DNA of 64,000 nt from JACTOJ01 sp032335695 (GCF_032335695.1 NZ_JACTOJ010000018.1:45934-109933); one strand, 5' to 3'. Positions 33,882-42,870 are shown, counted from the first letter of the stretch. The notes: generated by a model from the letters alone, not told the origin. A program made the numbers and translations.

Positions 33882-35687
33882 ATGTTTAAAAAAATAATTA
33901 ATTTCAGTAAGCTTACTATCAAATCTTCACCTCTTTATTTTTCTCTTAATATGATTTTTGTTTTTATAATTGCACTTGGATGGCTTGTAGCAAACTATTC
34001 TGGAAAGCTTATGGTAAACTCAATAATAGCCGCTCAGAGCAGCAAAAATTTTAATTTCAGTGTAATATTTCCTCCTATTATTTTCTTTTTAGCTATAACA
34101 GTGAGCGGCAACTATTTTAACTTTCAAGATATGATGGTTACCATGTATACCAGAAAGGCTAAGAAGTTTTTCTCTAAATTATTTTTATACAAAAGCTATA
34201 GCACAAAGCAAGATAAATTTTATGACAGCAATTTTTATAATCAATATGAATTTGTAAAAAGCAATATAGCCAGTACCACAGATATTACAGTGTCAATTTT
34301 TAATAATCTGGCATTATCACTTTTTAATGTCTTGCTTTCTACCTCTGCAATTTTATTCTTTGATCCTATTATATTGATATTTATTTTAGCATTGTCCATA
34401 GGACTCACTTTTCTAAATAAATATATTGTAAAAAAGAAGGTAGAGATTAATAAAAAGTATGTAAAATATGAGAGAAAAGCTAATTATTACAGCGAGCTGC
34501 TTTCAGGAAGAAAGCATGCAAAAGAGCTCAGGATTTTCAACGTGAGAGCATTTTTTCTAAGAAACTGGGAAGAAAGCTACAGAAAATATACCTTAGCTAA
34601 ATTTAACTTTGATATGAAGTCCACAATTCTAAGTAATATAGTTGGTTTTCTTCAGATGATTATGGTAAAAGGAATCAATTTATACTTTATATATAAAGTG
34701 TTTTTGGGGACGATGAATGCAGGGGACTGCGTATTCTTAATAGCAGTTTCCTCAAACATAACAAGGAATATTTCTAGTACCATCAATATTTTAACCAGCG
34801 ATATAAACGAAAAATATAAATACGTGGATAAATTTGATGATTTCACTAAAGATGTTGATAAAAATGAAGCAGATAACAACAGCAAAAATGGAGACTTCTC
34901 TCTTAAATATGGTGATTTTAAAGAGTTGAAACTTTCAAAGGTATGCTTTAAATATCCCCATAGCGAAGGAAATATTCTAAAAAATATAGATTTTACTTTA
35001 AAAAAGGGCGAAATCGTCAGCATACTAGGCTATAACGGCAGCGGTAAAACCACCTTTTCAAAGGTTATGTGCGGACTTTTGGAAAATTACTCAGGAAATA
35101 TAACATTAAATGGAGAAGATATAAAGAAGCTCCCTCCTGAGGACTTATACAAATACTTTGGCATAGGCTTTCAGGAATACGCCAAGTACAGCGTAAGTCT
35201 TAAAGAAAATGTAGCACTTGGTATGATTGAAAAATTTGAAGACGAAAAGGAAATCAAAAAAGCTATGGAAAAAGGCCATTTAGAAAACATAATAGCCCGA
35301 CTTCCACAAGGTGAAAACACCATACTTGGCAAAGAATATGATAAAAATGGACAAGACCTCAGCGGCGGTCAATGGCAACGAATAACTCTCTCCAGAGCTT
35401 ATATGGGGAATCCAGAAATACTAATATTGGATGAACCTACTGCCTCCATTGATCCACTGGAGGAAATGAGAATGCTTAATCAGTTCAAGGAAATAATAAA
35501 AGGAAAAACTGCCCTTATGATCTCCCACAGAATAGGCTTTGCAAGACTTAGCGATAGAATTTGCATTATGGAAAATGGTAGAATCGTTGAGGAAGGAAGC
35601 CATGAAGAGCTTCTAAAGCTTAAAGGCAGGTACTATGAGCTATTCACCTCCCAAAAGGATTTGTACAAGGAAGGAGCTGTAAGTTAA
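33882..35687 (+). CDS. ABC exporter half-transporter (type IV, heterodimer subunit 1)
   Basis: 601 residues. Six membrane segments in the first 320 residues, then an ATPase domain: Walker A GYNGSGKTT, Q-loop GFQEYAKYSVSLKENVALG, signature LSGGQWQRITLSRA, Walker B ILILDEPTASIDP, switch MISHRIG. The QWQR after the signature is typical of Firmicute peptide/lipid exporter pairs. ATG 33882 with AAAGGA 10 nt upstream. Its stop overlaps the start of the second exporter gene, so the two presumably form a heterodimer. Substrate unknown; an antimicrobial or signalling peptide is plausible. Confidence 0.9.
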   Translation: MFKKIINFSKLTIKSSPLYFSLNMIFVFIIALGWLVANYSGKLMVNSIIAAQSSKNFNFSVIFPPIIFFLAITVSGNYFNFQDMMVTMYTRKAKKFFSKLFLYKSYSTKQDKFYDSNFYNQYEFVKSNIASTTDITVSIFNNLALSLFNVLLSTSAILFFDPIILIFILALSIGLTFLNKYIVKKKVEINKKYVKYERKANYYSELLSGRKHAKELRIFNVRAFFLRNWEESYRKYTLAKFNFDMKSTILSNIVGFLQMIMVKGINLYFIYKVFLGTMNAGDCVFLIAVSSNITRNISSTINILTSDINEKYKYVDKFDDFTKDVDKNEADNNSKNGDFSLKYGDFKELKLSKVCFKYPHSEGNILKNIDFTLKKGEIVSILGYNGSGKTTFSKVMCGLLENYSGNITLNGEDIKKLPPEDLYKYFGIGFQEYAKYSVSLKENVALGMIEKFEDEKEIKKAMEKGHLENIIARLPQGENTILGKEYDKNGQDLSGGQWQRITLSRAYMGNPEILILDEPTASIDPLEEMRMLNQFKEIIKGKTALMISHRIGFARLSDRICIMENGRIVEEGSHEELLKLKGRYYELFTSQKDLYKEGAVS

Positions 35688-37468
35688 TGAAAGAGAAAAA
35701 TAAGAGATACACCTTATCCACCCTATGGAATTTAAATAAATATGTTTACAAATGCAGTCCATATAAATATATTTTTTATCTATTAATAAATGCTATTGCA
35801 GTAATTGAAATTGTAGTTACTCTCAAGGCCACAGAGTTCTCCACTAACGCTGCCTACAGACTTTTTACCAAGACCTCTCAAGGCTTTAATTACGAGGCAA
35901 AAATCTTTATTCTATATGCTGCAGCTCTGCTTCTGCTATATGTGATTTCCGTTATAGGTCAGTTGGTGCTAAAAAGCATCTCCTTAGATATATCCTATAA
36001 CTTTCAAAAGGATATAAATTCAAAACTCAGTACAATAAAGTGGGACTACCATGAGCATCACGAAACTGCGGTGAAGCTTCATGAAGTAAAAACCAAAGCT
36101 CTGGATTCTATGCTAAAGCTTTTAAGCAGCAGTATGTTTTATTTCAGCACTACTTTATCAATCTTTGCTTATGGATTTTTCCTCTCACAAATAAACATCT
36201 TCGTGGTATTTTTATATCTTGCTCTTATAGTTTTTTCAAGTATGCTGGCGGATAAGGTTTTTGAGGATATAAAAAATATATGGGATGATATTCAGCCTCT
36301 GAATCAAAGACAATCCTACTTTTTCGGCATAAGCGGTGATAAAGTTACTCATCAGGAATTCAGATTCAATAGAATGTTTCCCTTCGTGAAAAACAGATGG
36401 GAGAAATACTTTGAAGAGGAATACAAGCTTAGAATAAAAATATTTAAAAAATATGAAATAACTCTTCAAACTGCCAGAATAATTTTAAATCTTCCCTATG
36501 TGCTCATGCTGATTTTTGTTTCTTATGAAATAGTTATTGGGAAACATGATATAGGATTTCTAACCCTTTGCCAGACTATGTTTAATAATATCGTAAATAC
36601 CTTTGGCTCCGTTCAATATCAGATCAGCGATGATAAGATAGAAGCAAAATTTGTTAAATCCTTTTTTGACACGCTAAAGCTTAAGGATGAAAAAATAAAT
36701 GCTGATGGAAAAGCTATTGATGCTGATATCGAATTCAAAAATATTGAATATTCCTATCCCCAAGCTCAGGTTAAATCCTTAAACGGTGTTAATTTAAAAA
36801 TAAATCCTGGAGAAAAAATTGCTATAGTTGGACATAACGGCAGCGGAAAAACTACTTTTACCAATATTCTAATGGCTCTAACAGATAATTTTAAAGGTGA
36901 GATTACAATAGGTAATAAAAAGCTATCGGATATGTCCTCCCTAAGAAGCAGTGTATCCTGCATTCTCCAAGATTTTGCTCAATATGAAATGACCATAAGA
37001 GATAATATAGCCTTGGGAAATATAGATCATGAGTTTACAGAGGATGAAATATTAGAGCTTTTAGAAAAGGTAGAGCTTAAAGATTTTGTTTTGTCACTAT
37101 CTGAAGGCATAAATTCAAGACTTGGTCAGCTGGAAGAAGGAATAGAGCTATCAAAAGGGCAATGGCAAAGGCTGGCAATAGCTCGTCTTCTTGCTAATCC
37201 TTCTGCTTCCATATGGATTCTTGATGAACCAACTGCCTATCTTGATCCTTTATCTGAAATAGAAATTTATGATTTAATATATAAACTAGCAGGAAACAGA
37301 ACAGTATTTTTCATCTCTCACAGGCTTGGCTTTGCTAAAAAAGCTGATAAAATTATAGTATTTGATACAGGAAAGGTTGTTGAAGAAGGTACTCACCATG
37401 AGCTCATGATCCTTGACGGTATATACGCTAAAATGTACAAAATTCAAGAAGAGTGGTATGCTGCATAA
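35687..37468 (+). CDS. ABC exporter half-transporter (heterodimer subunit 2)
   Basis: 593 residues, six membrane segments then ATPase with Walker A GHNGSGKTT, Q-loop ILQDFAQYEMTIRDNIALG, Walker B IWILDEPTAYLDP and switch FISHRLG. The signature reads LSKGQWQR instead of LSGGQ, so one of the two ATP sites of the heterodimer may be weaker. Start codon shares one base with the stop of subunit 1. A palindromic repeat (copy A) begins 9 nt after its stop. Confidence 0.9.
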   Translation: MKEKNKRYTLSTLWNLNKYVYKCSPYKYIFYLLINAIAVIEIVVTLKATEFSTNAAYRLFTKTSQGFNYEAKIFILYAAALLLLYVISVIGQLVLKSISLDISYNFQKDINSKLSTIKWDYHEHHETAVKLHEVKTKALDSMLKLLSSSMFYFSTTLSIFAYGFFLSQINIFVVFLYLALIVFSSMLADKVFEDIKNIWDDIQPLNQRQSYFFGISGDKVTHQEFRFNRMFPFVKNRWEKYFEEEYKLRIKIFKKYEITLQTARIILNLPYVLMLIFVSYEIVIGKHDIGFLTLCQTMFNNIVNTFGSVQYQISDDKIEAKFVKSFFDTLKLKDEKINADGKAIDADIEFKNIEYSYPQAQVKSLNGVNLKINPGEKIAIVGHNGSGKTTFTNILMALTDNFKGEITIGNKKLSDMSSLRSSVSCILQDFAQYEMTIRDNIALGNIDHEFTEDEILELLEKVELKDFVLSLSEGINSRLGQLEEGIELSKGQWQRLAIARLLANPSASIWILDEPTAYLDPLSEIEIYDLIYKLAGNRTVFFISHRLGFAKKADKIIVFDTGKVVEEGTHHELMILDGIYAKMYKIQEEWYAA

Positions 37469-37476
37469 TTAATTAA

Positions 37477-37580
37477 GGCTATATTTTAAAAGAATGTTGA
37501 TATAGACTTACGCTTGTTAAGAAACCCTAAGATAATATCAGCATTCTAAAACATAGTCTGCCATACTGAAGAGTTTATTT
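37477..37580 (+). repeat. Palindromic repeat, copy A (short form)
   Basis: Begins GGCTATATTTTAAAAGAATG and contains ATAATATCAGCATTCTAAAA and CATAGTCTG, an imperfect inverted repeat. Same family as copy B (52631-52787) and copy C (56237-56534). Lies between the exporter gene and the convergent D-aminopeptidase gene. No coding capacity. Confidence 0.7.
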
Positions 37581-37584
37581 ATTC

Positions 37585-38424
37585 CTAATGTAAAACTTTG
37601 CTAATGCCTTCTCTAACATAGTTAAAAAGCTCAAGTCCTATCTCCACACTTGGTGCCTCCCAAGTAGCCTTATTTCCTGACACTTCACCCTTCCAGCTTA
37701 TTTCTGGCAACTGAAATTCATATTCTTCCATTAGTTCCATAGAAAAATGGTAAGGTGCTTCTATTTCTACAATCTTCATTTTTTCATAGTCATTAAGAGC
37801 TTCTAGTACACCTTCTTTTATTATGGGATAAGTTTCTTCATAAGATGGTTCCCAATTCCTTGATTTATCCTTTACCGGTATACAGGCTACATTATTGCTA
37901 AGCTCTCTTGCCTCTTTCATAGAAGCAGTGCAGCCAATATTAGCAATATATTTTGTGCCTTCAAAGCTCAACACTGCTTGAGCTATTTCTGCTATATGCT
38001 TTCCATTTAAATATAAGTTTTTTATCGGAGGACTTTGAATTGTATGAGGAAAATATGCATTTTCTTCCCCAAATCTAGCATGCTGCCCAACCGTTATTAT
38101 TCCGAAAGGTTGCCACACAGCTTGCCCACGTATCCTTCTCCAAAAAAATCTTCTTTCTGGGGTATCAAATATTTTAGCATTACCAGGAAGCTTTTCTAAT
38201 ATTATATTATTTTCAGCCTCTCCAGCAAAATGTCCATCATATATTAAAATTTCATCTATTCCGAAGGAATTGGCAGCTTCGCAAACTGCAAGTACATCTG
38301 AAGTCATACACCTTTTACCATAACTTCTCCATTCCTCAGTTCCATGTTTTTTAGCTTCTGAATTATAATCAAATATGCCAGAGGCTCCCTCCATATCACA
38401 AACTATTATAAGCTGTTTTTTCAT
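37585..38424 (-). CDS. M55 family D-aminopeptidase (DppA-like)
   Basis: 279 residues. N-terminal VCDMEGASGI supplies the Asp and Glu zinc ligands; IYDGHFAGEAE and GQHARFGEENAYFPHT supply the histidines, as in DppA. Cytoplasmic zinc peptidase acting on D-amino-acid-containing peptides, often in recycling of cell-wall fragments. ATG preceded by GGAGTGAG. No dipeptide transporter is adjacent. Separated by 50 nt from the DUF402 gene upstream on the same strand. Confidence 0.88.
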   Translation of the reverse strand: MKKQLIIVCDMEGASGIFDYNSEAKKHGTEEWRSYGKRCMTSDVLAVCEAANSFGIDEILIYDGHFAGEAENNIILEKLPGNAKIFDTPERRFFWRRIRGQAVWQPFGIITVGQHARFGEENAYFPHTIQSPPIKNLYLNGKHIAEIAQAVLSFEGTKYIANIGCTASMKEARELSNNVACIPVKDKSRNWEPSYEETYPIIKEGVLEALNDYEKMKIVEIEAPYHFSMELMEEYEFQLPEISWKGEVSGNKATWEAPSVEIGLELFNYVREGISKVLH

Positions 38425-38476
38425 TTAAACTCTCACTCCTTTATATTTTTATAGCCCACAATATAATAATTTATTA

Positions 38477-39019
38477 TTAATCCAAAAGCTTTAGCATTTT
38501 TTCAAAATCACTTTTACATCTATGTATAAGAGGAGCTTTGCCTTTTTTTATTTCATCCACAAGCTCATAAGCCGCCTTATAGGCTCTATCAAATTGAGCT
38601 TTTGTTATCTTTCCCTCATCTAATGCTTCTTTTAGCTCGTCCTCATCTACTAGATAAAATTCTGAATTGGGCAGAAGTATTACATCTAAATACATATCAT
38701 CATAAAAGGGCACTCCTGTTTCATCTGTTCCACAGCCTGATATTATATCAAAGTACCATTGCACAATCTCTCCATTATCATTGACAAAGGCTGTCAGAGC
38801 ATAGTCACAGTTAAAGGGAACATACTGAAGATGGCTATAGCCTTTATCTATGACGCATATGGTTTTTTCTCCATATTTAAAGCTTCTGGAATCTCGAACT
38901 TCATTCATTCTAAACAAGGATAGATATCCTTTAAAATCCTCCTCATTAACTTCTATAGCCTTGAAGCTTCTGTCCAAAACTCTGCTTAAATAAGTTCTAT
39001 CTACAGATTTTCTTTTCAT
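38477..39019 (-). CDS. DUF402 domain protein
   Basis: 180 residues. The core reads VIDKGYSHLQYVPFNCDYALTAFVNDNGEIVQWYFDII then DDMYLDVILLPNSEFYLVDEDEL, the DUF402 pattern shared with nucleoside tri-/diphosphatases and RNA-binding relatives. The Tyr-Phe-Asp and Asp-Asp metal-site residues are present. C-terminus is a helical hairpin. ATG preceded by GGAGGGAG. The 12-nt gap to the methyltransferase upstream suggests an operon. Confidence 0.82.
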   Translation of the reverse strand: MKRKSVDRTYLSRVLDRSFKAIEVNEEDFKGYLSLFRMNEVRDSRSFKYGEKTICVIDKGYSHLQYVPFNCDYALTAFVNDNGEIVQWYFDIISGCGTDETGVPFYDDMYLDVILLPNSEFYLVDEDELKEALDEGKITKAQFDRAYKAAYELVDEIKKGKAPLIHRCKSDFEKMLKLLD

Positions 39020-39030
39020 AATACTCCCTC

Positions 39031-39642
39031 CTATTTTTGTGATGTCATTAAGAATAAGGAATACTTTATCTCTTTTTCACCTATAAGTTTTTTGTCCTCA
39101 TATATGTCATGCATGTCTATATTTTTAAAACCTATCTTAGCCGCTTTATCGGTAAAATCTTTCTTATTAAAACCATTGTGCCCTACAAAATCTTTTTCCT
39201 TACTGTGAAAACTTCCATCTTCCTCATTTAAGTCTACCACGTATAAATATCCGCCTGCATTTAATAATTCATAAAAAACTTTAAAGATTTTCTCCGTATC
39301 TACTATGTGATGAAGTACCATAGAGGTATAAATCAAATCATATTTAGGTAAAATTTCTTTCTGAGAAGTTATATCCACGCAATAGGCTTTCATGCTTTTA
39401 TAATTGTTTTTTTGTATTTTTAATTTAACCTCTTCTATCATTCCAGAAGAAGTATCTATTAAATCTATACTATTAAATTTATCTTTTAGATTGAAACTTA
39501 TGAGTCCTGTACCGCATCCAAACTCCATAGCATTTAAAATTTTGTCTTTTGGTAAAGCCTTTGCCATCTCCTCTGATATTTTAGCAGCTCTATTTTTTCT
39601 TTTATCATTATCCCAATTTTTAGCTTTAACATCAAAATTCAT
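39031..39642 (-). CDS. Class I SAM-dependent methyltransferase
   Basis: 203 residues. SAM motif I EFGCGTGLISF near residue 40, motif II acidic residue in DLIDTSSGMIEEV, and post-motif YTSMVLHHIVD. The start is ATG 39642 after GGAGG; the longer reading uses that GGAGG as coding. The substrate is not identifiable; similar small proteins are annotated as ubiquinone/menaquinone-type or generic methyltransferases. Confidence 0.85.
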   Translation of the reverse strand: MNFDVKAKNWDNDKRKNRAAKISEEMAKALPKDKILNAMEFGCGTGLISFNLKDKFNSIDLIDTSSGMIEEVKLKIQKNNYKSMKAYCVDITSQKEILPKYDLIYTSMVLHHIVDTEKIFKVFYELLNAGGYLYVVDLNEEDGSFHSKEKDFVGHNGFNKKDFTDKAAKIGFKNIDMHDIYEDKKLIGEKEIKYSLFLMTSQK

Positions 39643-39714
39643 AATTACCTCCAATATTATAATTATAATCCATATTACACCAAAAATATTTTACTATCAA
39701 TTATATTTTACTTC

Positions 39715-39745
39715 TACCCCCTAAAAAACATAATAAGCCTTCGTA
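39715..39745 (+). promoter_or_regulatory. Candidate SigI promoter of the lipoprotein operon
   Basis: ACCCCCTAAAAAA at 39716-39728 and CGTA at 39742-39745, 20 bp between ACCCCC and CGTA. This fits the SigI pattern (C-rich plus A-tract -35, CGWA -10). The sigI gene at 42.6 kb has a matching site. About 40 nt upstream of the start codon. Confidence 0.65.
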
Positions 39746-39785
39746 TATTTTAGTAAGTTCGACATATTCAAGGAGGGGGGTATCC

Positions 39786-40151
39786 GTGAAAAAAATAATC
39801 ATTATATTATTACTGCTAAGTGTATTTGTATTATCAGCTTGTGAAAACAATTCTCAAAACAAAGCTTCCTTAGCTTCACCTTCAAAAACAAATACAATAT
39901 CAACTTCAGCTGATAATACATCTTCTAAAATTCAAGGTTCAAAGGTTTCAAATTCCAATGATAATAGTGAAGCTGGAGCTAAGAAAAATTCTTCAGGTAC
40001 TGATTCTTCGACTGCTTCCAGATCATCATCTTTGAAGGCAGCAGAAAAAGAAAAGATTGATTCAAAGGTATTACCTGCCATAGATTCAATAAATGATACA
40101 TTGAAAAATCTTCAAGATGTAAAAGATGTAGATTTAAGTTCGCTAAATTAG
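39786..40151 (+). CDS. Small secreted lipoprotein, probable SigI regulon member
   Basis: 121 residues. Signal peptide with lipobox LSAC (Cys at about residue 19), then a Ser/Asn/Lys-rich linker to about residue 85, then a short helical C-terminus (KEKIDSKVLPAIDSINDTLKNLQDV). GTG start with AAGGAGGGGGG upstream. Not a family I recognise. Followed after 14 nt by another exported protein; the SigI-like promoter and convergence with rsgI suggest an envelope-stress or surface function. Confidence 0.75.
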   Translation: MKKIIIILLLLSVFVLSACENNSQNKASLASPSKTNTISTSADNTSSKIQGSKVSNSNDNSEAGAKKNSSGTDSSTASRSSSLKAAEKEKIDSKVLPAIDSINDTLKNLQDVKDVDLSSLN

Positions 40152-40165
40152 CGGGAGGATAAATA

Positions 40166-40957
40166 ATGAAAAATAAGACTTTAATAGCATTAGTAATAGC
40201 TGGCGTGGTGCTACTTCCTAATGCAGCCTATGCAAAAGATAATAATAAGGTCCAAAACAATAAAGCTCATATTGCTGAAAGTAATAAGGATAAGGATAAT
40301 AACAATTCAAATGAAGATGAAAATGCTGATGAGTCTTCAGATAGTTCAAATAATAGTGAAATTAGTCAGCCTTCTGAAAATAATATAAAAGGCACCGATA
40401 AAAAACAGGCTAATGAAGCAAAAAGAAATGCAAAGTCAGCAGAAATTCAAAGCTTTAAAGCTGAAATTAAATCAAAGCATGCTGCTATAGCTCAGCTAAG
40501 AGATGAAATTAAACCTATAAGACAGCAAGTAGAAGTTAAAACTGCTGAATTAACTTCAATAATAAAAGCTATTCAAGCTGGAAAGAAAACTTTACCTGAG
40601 GATATGCTTAATAACTTGATAACTTTAACCGATACCTTAAAATCAGATAGTGCTGCATTAAAAAGTACCTCAGAAGTAAATACTGATACAACTTCGGCAC
40701 AAGATGATGTAAAGAAGCAGAATTTTAATAATGCTCTTGCTTCCATGGACAAAGTTATAGCTAAGTTTCAGCAGAGATTAGCTTCACTAGAGAAGCTAAA
40801 TTCAGACTTAGATGCTGCTCTTAAAATAGCTGAATCAGCTACAGAAGTAACTGTTCAAAATCCAGCTGCAAATTCTGATAATTCAAATACCTCTACTACA
40901 ACAACTTCCGATGATTCGATTAGTGATGGTGGCTCCCCCACTGTAGAAGGTAATTGA
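40166..40957 (+). CDS. Secreted protein with Asn/Asp/Ser-rich N-terminus and coiled coil
   Basis: 263 residues. Signal peptide MKNKTLIALVIAGVVLLPNA then cleavage near AYA. Residues 24-85 are Asn/Asp/Ser/Lys rich. Residues about 90-215 are helical and coiled-coil-like (KAEIKSKHAAIAQLRDEIK, MDKVIAKFQQRLASLEKL). Residues 230-263 are Ser/Thr/Asn-rich. No enzyme domain. Probably co-transcribed with the lipoprotein from the SigI-like promoter; together they may form a surface-associated pair. Function unknown. Confidence 0.75.
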   Translation: MKNKTLIALVIAGVVLLPNAAYAKDNNKVQNNKAHIAESNKDKDNNNSNEDENADESSDSSNNSEISQPSENNIKGTDKKQANEAKRNAKSAEIQSFKAEIKSKHAAIAQLRDEIKPIRQQVEVKTAELTSIIKAIQAGKKTLPEDMLNNLITLTDTLKSDSAALKSTSEVNTDTTSAQDDVKKQNFNNALASMDKVIAKFQQRLASLEKLNSDLDAALKIAESATEVTVQNPAANSDNSNTSTTTTSDDSISDGGSPTVEGN

Positions 40958-40972
40958 TTATAAATTATATTT

Positions 40973-41025
40973 AAAAATGAGCCTTGTATAGATTTATTAA
41001 TCTCAATCTATACAGGCTCATTTTT
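40973..41025. terminator. Bidirectional terminator between convergent operons
   Basis: AAAAATGAGCC and TGTATAGATT on the left pair with AATCTATACA and GGCTCATTTTT on the right (about 20 bp, one bulge), T-rich on both strands; shared by the secreted-protein operon and rsgI. Confidence 0.88.
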
Positions 41026-41036
41026 CTATAAAGTAA

Positions 41037-41945
41037 TCATTGCTTTTTTCCTTTATTCCCCTTATCCTTATCCTTTGAATCATTTTGCTCTTTACTTTTT
41101 CCATTATTACTTTTATCGTTTTTATTGTCATTTCCATTATCGTTATCAATCTGAGGCTGGTTTTTATTATTATCGTTTTTTTGCTTATTGCTGCTATTAG
41201 AATTTTGATGCTGAGCTGAATTATTCTGTGATGCCTTTTCTGTAGCTTTATTTTGATTAGAATTACTGTTGCCATTAGGAACTTCTTTGGTTTCTAATGG
41301 CAGCTCTTGCTTCCTATCATCTTTAGGCTGATTCTCGGGACTAACAATATTTTGAGGTGATACCTTAGTTTCACTGCTTTCTATCTTTTTCTGTGAATTT
41401 CCATCATTAATTTCTGCGTTAAGTCCATTAGTTGCTATATATTGTTCAAATTTGGGTAAATTTAGTTTACTATTATCCTTTGAAGATATATTAACCGTTA
41501 TTATATTTCCTTTAGCCGTGTATTGAGAATTTATAAAATTATCCTTTTTAGCTTGAGTCACAATAAGCTTTAGTGCATCATCAAGGGCTTTATTTTTTAT
41601 ACTTATCTCACTCAGCACTCTTTCTCCATCCTTGTTAAGCCCTTTAAAGCTCACAACTTCCCCCTGCCTATCAGCTTTAAGCTCTATAGAAGGATTTATA
41701 TTAACTCTTACTACTGCATAAGGTGTATATCTGTTATACATTACACCGGATAAAACTACAAATAGTATTATGGCCGCTGCAATAATACTCCTATAATAAG
41801 TATTTCTCTTTATAATTTCCCCCTGAAGTTCTTGTCCCACAAAAGGCTTTTCTCCTTTAATGCCTATCTTATGAAATTCCCCTGTAGGAGACATTACAAT
41901 TGCTGTGCGCCTTTCTACCTTTACTACCATTCCACTCTTAATCAT
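41037..41945 (-). CDS. rsgI: RsgI-like membrane anti-sigma-I factor
   Basis: 302 residues. Cytoplasmic RsgI N-terminal domain (about 1-55: MVVKVERRTAIVMSPTGEF ... VGQEL), one membrane segment (about 57-78), then an extracellular domain. VNINPSIEL just outside the membrane contains the Asn-Pro at which RsgI proteins are known to cleave themselves. The C-terminal 120 residues are low complexity (Asn, Lys, Asp, Gln, Ser) without a carbohydrate-binding module, unlike many cellulolytic clostridial RsgIs. Its 5' end overlaps sigI. ATG 41945 or GTG 41954 may be the start. Confidence 0.9.
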   Translation of the reverse strand: MIKSGMVVKVERRTAIVMSPTGEFHKIGIKGEKPFVGQELQGEIIKRNTYYRSIIAAAIILFVVLSGVMYNRYTPYAVVRVNINPSIELKADRQGEVVSFKGLNKDGERVLSEISIKNKALDDALKLIVTQAKKDNFINSQYTAKGNIITVNISSKDNSKLNLPKFEQYIATNGLNAEINDGNSQKKIESSETKVSPQNIVSPENQPKDDRKQELPLETKEVPNGNSNSNQNKATEKASQNNSAQHQNSNSSNKQKNDNNKNQPQIDNDNGNDNKNDKSNNGKSKEQNDSKDKDKGNKGKKQ

Positions 41946-42612
41946 TTTTGTCACCCGCCTTTATATTAAGGTATGATCTTATATAATTATAATTTTTATT
42001 GGAAAGTACAATTATAAGTACTACTATGTATCTTCGCCACTTCTCAACAAATTTTCTATTGGTACCTGTAAGCATAACTATTTGCTTTACTGGCAGCTGC
42101 TTTTTTTCTTTCATGTACTGCACTATCTCTTCATACCTTAAACAAAGGCAAGCCAAGTTAAGAAGGGAACTTCTGGTATCTATATGAGAAGGTGATGAGT
42201 CTACTAGTTTATCAAAGCTTATTTTATATTCTAAAAGCTCCGCAGAAAGAAGCTTTATTTCCTCTAATCTGTTATCTCTTTCTATGTATTTCTCATATTC
42301 ATTCATGGAGGTTTTCCATTCAATATATTCCTTGCTGTCTTCATAATTTTCAAAGGTAAGCAAAGGTATATTCTTAGCCTTTCTAAAATGATCTATGAGA
42401 GCATTCCTTATGATAACAGCCGCATATCCATAGAAGTTCCCCCTATCTTCATGAAAGTTGTCGCAGGCATTATTAAAAGCTATCATAGCTATGCTTAATT
42501 CGTCATCATCGCTGCTTAATTTCCTTTTGCATACATCTTGAGTTGCTTTATATATAAAATTTTTGTTTTCCTCTATGAATTCATTTCGGTTTTTATCATC
42601 CGTAAGCTTCAT
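41938..42612 (-). CDS. sigI: RNA polymerase sigma factor SigI
   Basis: 224 residues. N-terminal sigma region 2 (SDDDELSIAMIAFNNACDNF ... NFYGYAAVIIRNALIDHFRK) and the SigI-specific C-terminal domain with SPSHIDTRSSLLNLA, LPVKQIVMLTG and NRKFVEKWRRYIVVLIIV, ending YIRSYLNI. Forms the usual two-gene operon with its anti-sigma rsgI, overlapping by several codons. A SigI-type promoter lies directly upstream, so it is probably autoregulated. In Bacillus SigI answers heat and envelope stress; in cellulolytic clostridia it answers polysaccharides. Confidence 0.94.
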   Translation of the reverse strand: MKLTDDKNRNEFIEENKNFIYKATQDVCKRKLSSDDDELSIAMIAFNNACDNFHEDRGNFYGYAAVIIRNALIDHFRKAKNIPLLTFENYEDSKEYIEWKTSMNEYEKYIERDNRLEEIKLLSAELLEYKISFDKLVDSSPSHIDTRSSLLNLACLCLRYEEIVQYMKEKKQLPVKQIVMLTGTNRKFVEKWRRYIVVLIIVLSNKNYNYIRSYLNIKAGDKND

Positions 42613-42638
42613 ATCCCTATCTCACCCCTGCAAATATT

Positions 42639-42668
42639 TACGTATGCTGCTTTAATTTTTAGAGGGTA
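42639..42668 (-). promoter_or_regulatory. Candidate SigI autoregulatory promoter
   Basis: Minus strand ACCCTCTAAAAA (42667-42656) and CGTA (42642-42639), 19 bp between ACCCTC and CGTA. Almost the same elements and spacing as upstream of the lipoprotein gene at 39.7 kb. About 27 nt upstream of the sigI start. Confidence 0.65.
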
Positions 42669-42721
42669 CACTTAAAATTACTTTAATAGTTTATCCTAAA
42701 AATAACAATTGTATATTATGA

Positions 42722-42750
42722 AAAAAAAATGCTGGTCTTAACGACCAGCA
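42722..42750 (-). terminator. Intrinsic terminator of the candidate small RNA
   Basis: Perfect 8-bp stem TGCTGGTC/GACCAGCA with a 5-nt loop, followed on the minus strand by nine T. Confidence 0.85.
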
Positions 42751-42864
42751 AAATAATTAAAGAAGGAAATTACAAACTCAAAACTCGGTATAATGAATTT
42801 GCTTGCTTATTATTCACATGATTATGGAGCTATTTCTCTATCAGAATCACCAGAAATGCTTCAT
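42722..42864 (-). ncRNA. Candidate small RNA of about 140 nt
   Basis: A stand-alone transcription unit on the minus strand: a TTGACA/TATTAT promoter near 42.9 kb and an intrinsic terminator at 42750-42722 enclose about 140 nt with only a few-codon reading frame. The RNA would contain a pyrimidine-rich TTTCCTTCTTTAATT stretch just before the terminator hairpin, capable of pairing with ribosome-binding sites. The upstream MocR gene ends at 43020, some 120 nt before the promoter, so the unit could also be its 3' region. Confidence 0.5.
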
Positions 42865-42870
42865 GAGATT

